From: Ramlibacter monticola | GTDB lineage: Bacteria; Pseudomonadota; Gammaproteobacteria; Burkholderiales; Burkholderiaceae_C | Assembly (NCBI RefSeq): GCF_016722785.1 | Contig: NZ_JAEQNE010000001.1 | Span: 682,001-746,000 of the forward strand | Length of the DNA: 64,000 nucleotides | Direction of reading: 5' to 3' | Shown here: in pieces, positions 59,960 through 64,000 of the stretch | Layout of the letters: every line of letters begins with the position of its first letter | How positions within the stretch are numbered: position 1 is the stretch's first letter | Translations under genes and position numbers: made by a program | The notes under the pieces: model-generated | What the model saw: only the letters and a program-made list of their open reading frames with translations | What the model was told of the DNA's origin: nothing | The model's database searches: none

Positions 59960-60556
59960 TTACTCACGCGGCGGCGCGGCGTCGTCCTCGCCCGCCAGCC
60001 GCACGGGTCCCTGGCGCTCCGGGTGCAGGCCCTGCTTGTCGGCGTAGAAGGCGCGCAGCTTGTCCATGTCGGCGCCCAGGTCGCCGCTGGGCGTGAGCAG
60101 CGGGCCGATGCCGCCCTGCTTGCGGCTGTAGTCGAGCCAGCCCATGGCGATGGGCACGCCGGCGCTGCGCGCCACATGGTAGAAGCCGCTCTTCCAGTGC
60201 GCGCGGCGCCCGCGCGAGCCTTCGGGCGGCATCACCAGCACCAGGCGCGGTTGCTCCTCGAAACGCGCGGACAGCTGCTCCACCAGCTGGCCGGGCAAGC
60301 GCCGATCCACCGGGATGCCGCCCACCAGCCGGACCAGCCATCCGAAAGGCGGCTTGAACAGGGTGTGCTTGCCCAGCCAGGCCGGCCGGATGCCCAGGGC
60401 CGCAGCGAACAGCATCATCAGCGGGAAGTCCCAGTTGGTCGTATGGGGCGCCGCGATCAGCACATACCGCTGTGCCTGCGGGGCGCCGCCTACCACCTGC
60501 CAGCCGGCCAGGCGCAAGACCAGACGCGAGAAGGCGGCCACCAGGCGGCCCGTCAC
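59960..60556 (-). CDS. Lysophospholipid acyltransferase-family protein
   Basis: 198 residues from GTG 60556. The acyltransferase H-x4-D motif is HTTNWD (in APHTTNWDFP) and the second glycerolipid motif is PPEGSRGRRAHWKSGF. It belongs to the short, PlsC-like group of 1-acyl-sn-glycerol-3-phosphate acyltransferase relatives, inner-membrane attached. Its GTGA start overlaps the stop of the YgjP-type metallopeptidase gene, so the two are co-translated. Confidence 0.88.
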   Translation of the reverse strand: MTGRLVAAFSRLVLRLAGWQVVGGAPQAQRYVLIAAPHTTNWDFPLMMLFAAALGIRPAWLGKHTLFKPPFGWLVRLVGGIPVDRRLPGQLVEQLSARFEEQPRLVLVMPPEGSRGRRAHWKSGFYHVARSAGVPIAMGWLDYSRKQGGIGPLLTPSGDLGADMDKLRAFYADKQGLHPERQGPVRLAGEDDAAPPRE

Positions 60557-61113
60557 GCCGCCCCCACGTCGGAGGATGGTGCAAGATCGAGCAGGGTCAG
60601 CCACAACCGGACGTCGAACTCGAGCTGGTGATAGTCCGGCTCCATGTGAGTGCACAGCGCGTAGAAGGGCTTGGCGTGCTCGCGCTCCCTCAAGTGCGCG
60701 AGCTCGTGGACGACGATCATCCGCAGGAACGCGGCGGGCGCCTGCCGGAACAAGCTGGCGATGCGGATCTCGCGTTTCGCCTTGAGATTGCCGCCCTGCA
60801 CTCGTGAAACCGTCGTGTGCGTACCCAGTGCCTGCTGCACGAGATGCAGCCGCCTGTCGTAGGTGACCTTCGCAAGCTGGCCGGCGTTTCGCATGTAGCG
60901 GCCTTTCAACTCCGCGACGTAGTCGTACAGCGCGCCGTCGCTGCACACATCGTGGCGCTCGGTGTAGCGGCGCGCCAGGCTTTCGGCCAGGCGGCCCTTC
61001 GCGATCAGCTCGCGGACCTGGTCCAGCAACTCGGACGAGTAGCCTGCTAGGTACTTCAAATTCAAGGGCAGCGCAGGAGCCTCAGGCTCGATCAGTGCAG
61101 GTGGGATGGGCAT
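60553..61113 (-). CDS. YgjP-type (M48/SprT-like) zinc metallopeptidase
   Basis: 186 residues. The zinc motif VVHELAHLREREHAKPFYAL supplies HExxH plus a distal His, and CTHMEPDYHQLEFDVRLWL is the usual ending of the YgjP/DUF45 group. N-terminal part is helical. Substrates of this family are unknown. Pairs with the acyltransferase gene by a 4-base overlap. Confidence 0.85.
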   Translation of the reverse strand: MPIPPALIEPEAPALPLNLKYLAGYSSELLDQVRELIAKGRLAESLARRYTERHDVCSDGALYDYVAELKGRYMRNAGQLAKVTYDRRLHLVQQALGTHTTVSRVQGGNLKAKREIRIASLFRQAPAAFLRMIVVHELAHLREREHAKPFYALCTHMEPDYHQLEFDVRLWLTLLDLAPSSDVGAA

Positions 61114-61165
61114 CGTGGCTGATCGATCATCGCAGATCAGTCCCAGGGGCCGAGCTCCACCCCGG

Positions 61166-61425
61166 TCGCATCGACCTCAACTTCCTGCTCCCCAGCCGGG
61201 TCCATGACTCGCCCCAGTTGGGGACGCGCCAGTACGCTCGAATCCATCGGGGGATAGGTCAAAGAGCTTGGGCTTGATCCCGCCGAGTACGGTGCGCACT
61301 CGATGCGCAGGACCAAGGCGACCTTGATCTATCGCCGGACCAAGAACTTGCTCGCGGTGCAGCTGCTGCTCGGCCACTCCAAGCTGGAGTCGATCGTCCG
61401 ATACCGCCGCACGCGGGTGATGCCG
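61166..61425 (+). pseudogene. Tyrosine recombinase (site-specific integrase) remnant
   Basis: Fragments in shifted frames: DLNFLLPSRVHDSPQLGTRQ then YARI, followed after a frameshift by GLDPAEYGAHSMRRTKATLI, YRRTKNLLAVQLLLGHSKLE and SIVRYRR. This is the C-terminal catalytic region of a phage-type integrase (HSMRRTKA, LLGH, catalytic Tyr in VRY). At least one frameshift lies near 61255, and the N-terminal half is gone. Confidence 0.75.
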
Positions 61426-61541
61426 GAGGCTGGCGCTGGCGGTCAGGTTCGAGCGAGCGTTCCGATTCGTAAAGAGCCGATTTCACCACCCAAGCCGGGG
61501 AAGCGGGTGCACCTCCAGCAAGACGCCCGCGCTCGCGGCGC

Positions 61542-62171
61542 TCATACGAAGCTCCTGAACCAGTTGGATGCAGCGCGGATCAGGAGCATCGCCTTCAGCT
61601 TCCAGAGGGCCAGGGTGTCGCCCGGCTGCAAGGCTTCAGGGCCGCAGCGCGGATCCGAGCGTTGCAGGGCGCCCGTCATCGTATGGTTGATTGGCAAGGG
61701 CGCACAGCCGTGCCCGGTTTCACATACAAAGTCCCACGGCTCGTGTGCAGGAGCGTGGCAGGCGAAACAGTTATTCCCGAATCGGTTGTTGACCTCAGCG
61801 AAGCCCCGCTCGCGAATTTTGGAGCCATCCTTCGAGACATCGAGCTCGAAGAATTCCCAGTCCCCGGTGGCGGGGCTGAATCCCTTTTCCCGCTTGACCA
61901 TCGCCTCCGTTGGCACGAGCTGGACGACCGAGCCCTCGGGATAGACCGCTCCCTTGGGATCATTGGCGGCCGCGAGGGTGGCGGCGATGTTGCCGCGCAG
62001 GTTGTCCACGTAGAAGTGCCGCACCGGCGTCATCTGGCGGATGCAGTGGAATGTGCTGTCGTCGACCTTGATCGCATTTGATGAGGGGGCTTCGCCCGCC
62101 TGCACCAGCTCCAAGCCCGCGAGCCCGAAAGCCGCGAAAAGTAGGTCACTCCTGCGCCAGCCGTTGCTCAT
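61542..62171 (-). CDS. Cytochrome P460-family c-type cytochrome
   Basis: 209 residues from ATG 62171, with AGGAG eight bases upstream. A weak signal peptide (DLLFAAFGLAGLELVQAGEA) is followed by the cytochrome P460 domain: TPVRHFYVDNLRGNIAATL, YPEGSVVQLV, WEFFELDVSKDGSKI and the heme-c site NNCFACHAPAHEPWDFV. Relatives oxidise hydroxylamine or bind NO; the family is periplasmic. The lysine that cross-links heme in true P460 cannot be assigned by eye. Unusually long C-terminus (about 50 residues after the heme site). Confidence 0.82.
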   Translation of the reverse strand: MSNGWRRSDLLFAAFGLAGLELVQAGEAPSSNAIKVDDSTFHCIRQMTPVRHFYVDNLRGNIAATLAAANDPKGAVYPEGSVVQLVPTEAMVKREKGFSPATGDWEFFELDVSKDGSKIRERGFAEVNNRFGNNCFACHAPAHEPWDFVCETGHGCAPLPINHTMTGALQRSDPRCGPEALQPGDTLALWKLKAMLLIRAASNWFRSFV

Positions 62172-62776
62172 TTTCTCGCTCCTGACCAGATTCCACGCCG
62201 ATTTTCCGCTGAAGGCAATCCGATCGATTGACGCGCAGGGGCACGAGTCGCGAGCTTTGCATCGGAGGACATGACGCGTCCGTGCGGGGGATGCCCCCCA
62301 GGGAGCGATGGCCTGTGCCGGCCCAGACCTGCTGCGCTTTGCGAGTCTCGGCCTCGTCACGGCTGAGGCGATCTTTCATCCCGGTATTCGTTCTCGTCCA
62401 TGGAGTGTCCTGACAAGCCGGAATCATGCGCGGGATCTGAACCGCGTGCAGTCATCGCGTGAAATCAATTGCGAATCACAGTGCGCCCAGGTAGTCGCCT
62501 GCCCATCGTCCGCGTCCGGCTGGTCCCGAGGTACAGCGGTCCCCGACCGAGCGGAAGACCAATGGCAGGTTTCGGCTGCTACAGCCGTTCAACGAGCGAA
62601 ACTTGTGCGGCAGCAATCAGTCTGAAACGGTCGTTCGATGCCCCAATCCGACGGGCACCTTCTAGCCGATCCCTGCCTTCACCCCCGCTTGAGCGTGCCA
62701 GCAGACGGTGGTCATCGCTCCCATCGGCCCTCAGAGAGGACACTCGAAGAGCATCGACACGACCGCGGTTGCCTGT
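62172..62776. other. Intergenic region of about 600 bases
   Basis: Nothing identifiable. Both strands carry frames of 80-100 codons without similarity. The cytochrome P460 promoter must lie at its left end. Confidence 0.4.
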
Positions 62777-63319
62777 TCAGGCGAGCGCGATGATGTCGGT
62801 CACCCCAACGTCGATGCCGGATTGCGACAAGAGCGTGGTAACCTGCCCGCGATGGTGCGTCTGGTGGTTGAAGAAGTGCGTCATCGCCTGCCAGGCGGGA
62901 TGCTCCCGCTGCACCCCCTTCGTGTTCGAATATCTCATCGTGCGCAGGAGGAACTCGGACGGCATTTCGCCTACCCATTCCTGGACGGCGAGGTCGAGTC
63001 CGGTACGTGCCGCCCGCAGTTGCACCCAGTCTTCGTGGATCACGGTCTCATGGACCGCGCCGTCAGGCAGCTGCAGCAGTTCGCCCGCCAGCACAGGGAA
63101 TTCCATGCCTTGTGACGCGAAGCGCTTCAACCACAGGCGGTCGGCCCAGAGGATGTGGTTCAACGATCCATGAATCGACCGGAAGAAAGCACCGCGATCG
63201 CGACGGCGCTCGCCGTCTGAAAGCTGTCCGCACGCGTCGTACAGGCGATCATTGAACCAGCAGTTGTACCTGGCCAGGAACCGGTAGTTGGCCAGTAGCG
63301 TGTCGGCACTGTTGTCCAT
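62777..63319 (-). CDS. DinB-family protein
   Basis: 180 residues from ATG 63319. Four-helix DinB fold with metal-ligand histidines: SIHGSLNHILWADRLWLKRF and MTHFFNHQTHHRGQVTTLLS. Related proteins are thiol-dependent S-transferases or unknown. The start lies within a longer open frame, but MDNSADTLLANYRFLARYN is the usual N-terminus. The 3' end of the IS1182 element starts 54 bases upstream. Confidence 0.88.
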   Translation of the reverse strand: MDNSADTLLANYRFLARYNCWFNDRLYDACGQLSDGERRRDRGAFFRSIHGSLNHILWADRLWLKRFASQGMEFPVLAGELLQLPDGAVHETVIHEDWVQLRAARTGLDLAVQEWVGEMPSEFLLRTMRYSNTKGVQREHPAWQAMTHFFNHQTHHRGQVTTLLSQSGIDVGVTDIIALA

Positions 63320-63372
63320 GCGCCATTCTGCTCCGTGCACGAGCATCAGCCTGGACCGGCAGCTGCTCATGG

Positions 63373-64000
63373 CCGAGGCCGTGTGAAATCTCGGTCGGCC
63401 TCTTCGCAGGGATGGATTTCGTGACGAACGTGGTCCGGAGAGTTCATCCAGCTGTTTGCTGCGCCTCATATGCGCATTTCATCGCTCTGGAGGCTCCGTC
63501 GGCCGCGTCAGAGGGCATAAGTGAGGCCTCAAGCCCCCATCAGCTTCATCGCATTCATCGTTCTGGATATACCGAGAATCGCGATCACTCGCTTGAGGTT
63601 GTATGCGAGCACGTGCAGGCTCATCTCGGTGTTCACGTTGCGGAGGCCCTTGGTCAGGAAATGGACGGCTCCCATCCAGTGCTTCAGCGTTCCGAACACA
63701 TGCTCTATGGTGCGCCTTCGCCCGTCATTGCATCCAGTTGCCGATCGCGCCTTCGCTGCATATCGTCGAGTACCGCTTCGTGCTCCCACCGTGAGATGCG
63801 TCGAAACGGAGCGGGGGAGCATTGATCCTTCATCGGGCAGCGCGGGCAGGCGCTGCTCCAATATCGACGGATTTGCTGTCCGTCGTTCTGCTCGTAGGTA
63901 AAGCGATAAGGTGCGATCTGATGTGCGGGGCACACATATACATCGCGCTTTGGGTCGGAGATGAAGTCGCCCTTGCCAAAGCGCCCGTCCGACTTGGCAC
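63373..64000. mobile_element. IS1182-family insertion sequence, left end and 3' half (continues past the window)
   Basis: The terminal repeat GGCCGAGGCCGTGTGAAA at 63373 matches the ends of the 148-bp MITE at 18049-18196. Inside, the minus strand encodes an IS1182 transposase C-terminus. The other end lies beyond 64000. Confidence 0.75.
63529..64000 (-). pseudogene. IS1182-family transposase, C-terminal part, frameshifted
   Basis: The frame entering from the window edge reads AKSDGRFGKGDFISDPKRDV, YVCPAHQIAPYRFTY, RRYWSSACPRCPMKDQCSPA and RRISRWEHEAVLDDMQRR. The conserved ending RRRTIEHVFGTLKHWMGAVH, FLTKGLRNVNTEMSLHVLAY and NLKRVIAIL is in another frame, so a single-base shift lies at about 63730. 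The family acts by DDE chemistry; the final Glu of the triad (TIEHVFG) is in the shifted part. Inactive unless programmed frameshifting occurs. Confidence 0.85.

Noticed and set aside
61303..61944. A 213-codon frame beginning MRRTKATLIY
   Set aside because: The first 40 codons are the end of a broken integrase; the remainder is antisense to cytochrome P460.

Overview
The window looks like the chromosome of a high-GC betaproteobacterium of the order Burkholderiales, most likely a Comamonadaceae-type soil or water bacterium. This rests on base composition, two Bug-type periplasmic receptors, an acetone carboxylase operon with a sigma-54 activator, and the general gene set; no rRNA or tRNA is present to confirm it. 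No complete prophage, CRISPR array or conjugative element is visible.

Layout. 1-10.4 kb: the start of an exported binding protein divergent from a LysR regulator, a broken integron-integrase end, two copies of a 193-bp repeat around a SulP transporter, single housekeeping or stress genes (DUF2164, DUF3616, UspA, a DNA glycosylase, a POT transporter), and a small graveyard of TetR and IS1182 remnants. 10.4-18.2 kb: acetone carboxylase (acxA-acxB-acxC) with its sigma-54-dependent regulator. The control region holds two divergent -24/-12 promoters sharing a central palindrome, one of them pointing at a 68-residue orphan protein; a 148-bp MITE follows. 18.8-26.3 kb: a six-gene catabolic operon (Bug receptor, acyl-CoA ligase, SDR, Bug receptor, citryl-CoA-lyase-like enzyme, cyclase-family hydrolase) divergent from a LacI regulator, with two LacI-type operators between them. 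26.4-31.7 kb: an overlapping DUF2760-Hsp70-Hsp70 operon.

31.8-45.7 kb: mostly small genes and broken genes: two PepSY-like paralogues that share an identical-geometry palindrome, a frameshifted PH-domain gene, a GNAT fragment, a GFA protein, a coupled dual-specificity phosphatase plus macrodomain-like pair, an FNR-type regulator next to a receiver-domain regulator lacking the phospho-aspartate, a tag gene broken by TGA, TerB and ankyrin genes. 45.8-52.3 kb: an amino-acid ABC importer without an ATPase gene, a thioesterase, and the glutathione-dependent formaldehyde detoxification pair (frmA, fghA) followed by a ModA-like binding protein. 53.2-64 kb: a long gene-poor stretch, a MocR/PaiB/LysE/monooxygenase cluster, an acyltransferase-metallopeptidase pair, a tyrosine-recombinase remnant, cytochrome P460, DinB, and the end of a frameshifted IS1182-family element.

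How the parts fit: the two large catabolic blocks (acetone carboxylation and an unidentified carboxylic acid route) each sit beside a dedicated regulator with visible operators. The remainder is a mosaic in which short repeats and IS remnants recur at 1.6, 1.8, 4.1, 9.7, 18.1, 37.1, 37.9, 44.8 and 63.4 kb, and many single genes are truncated or carry one disabling mutation.
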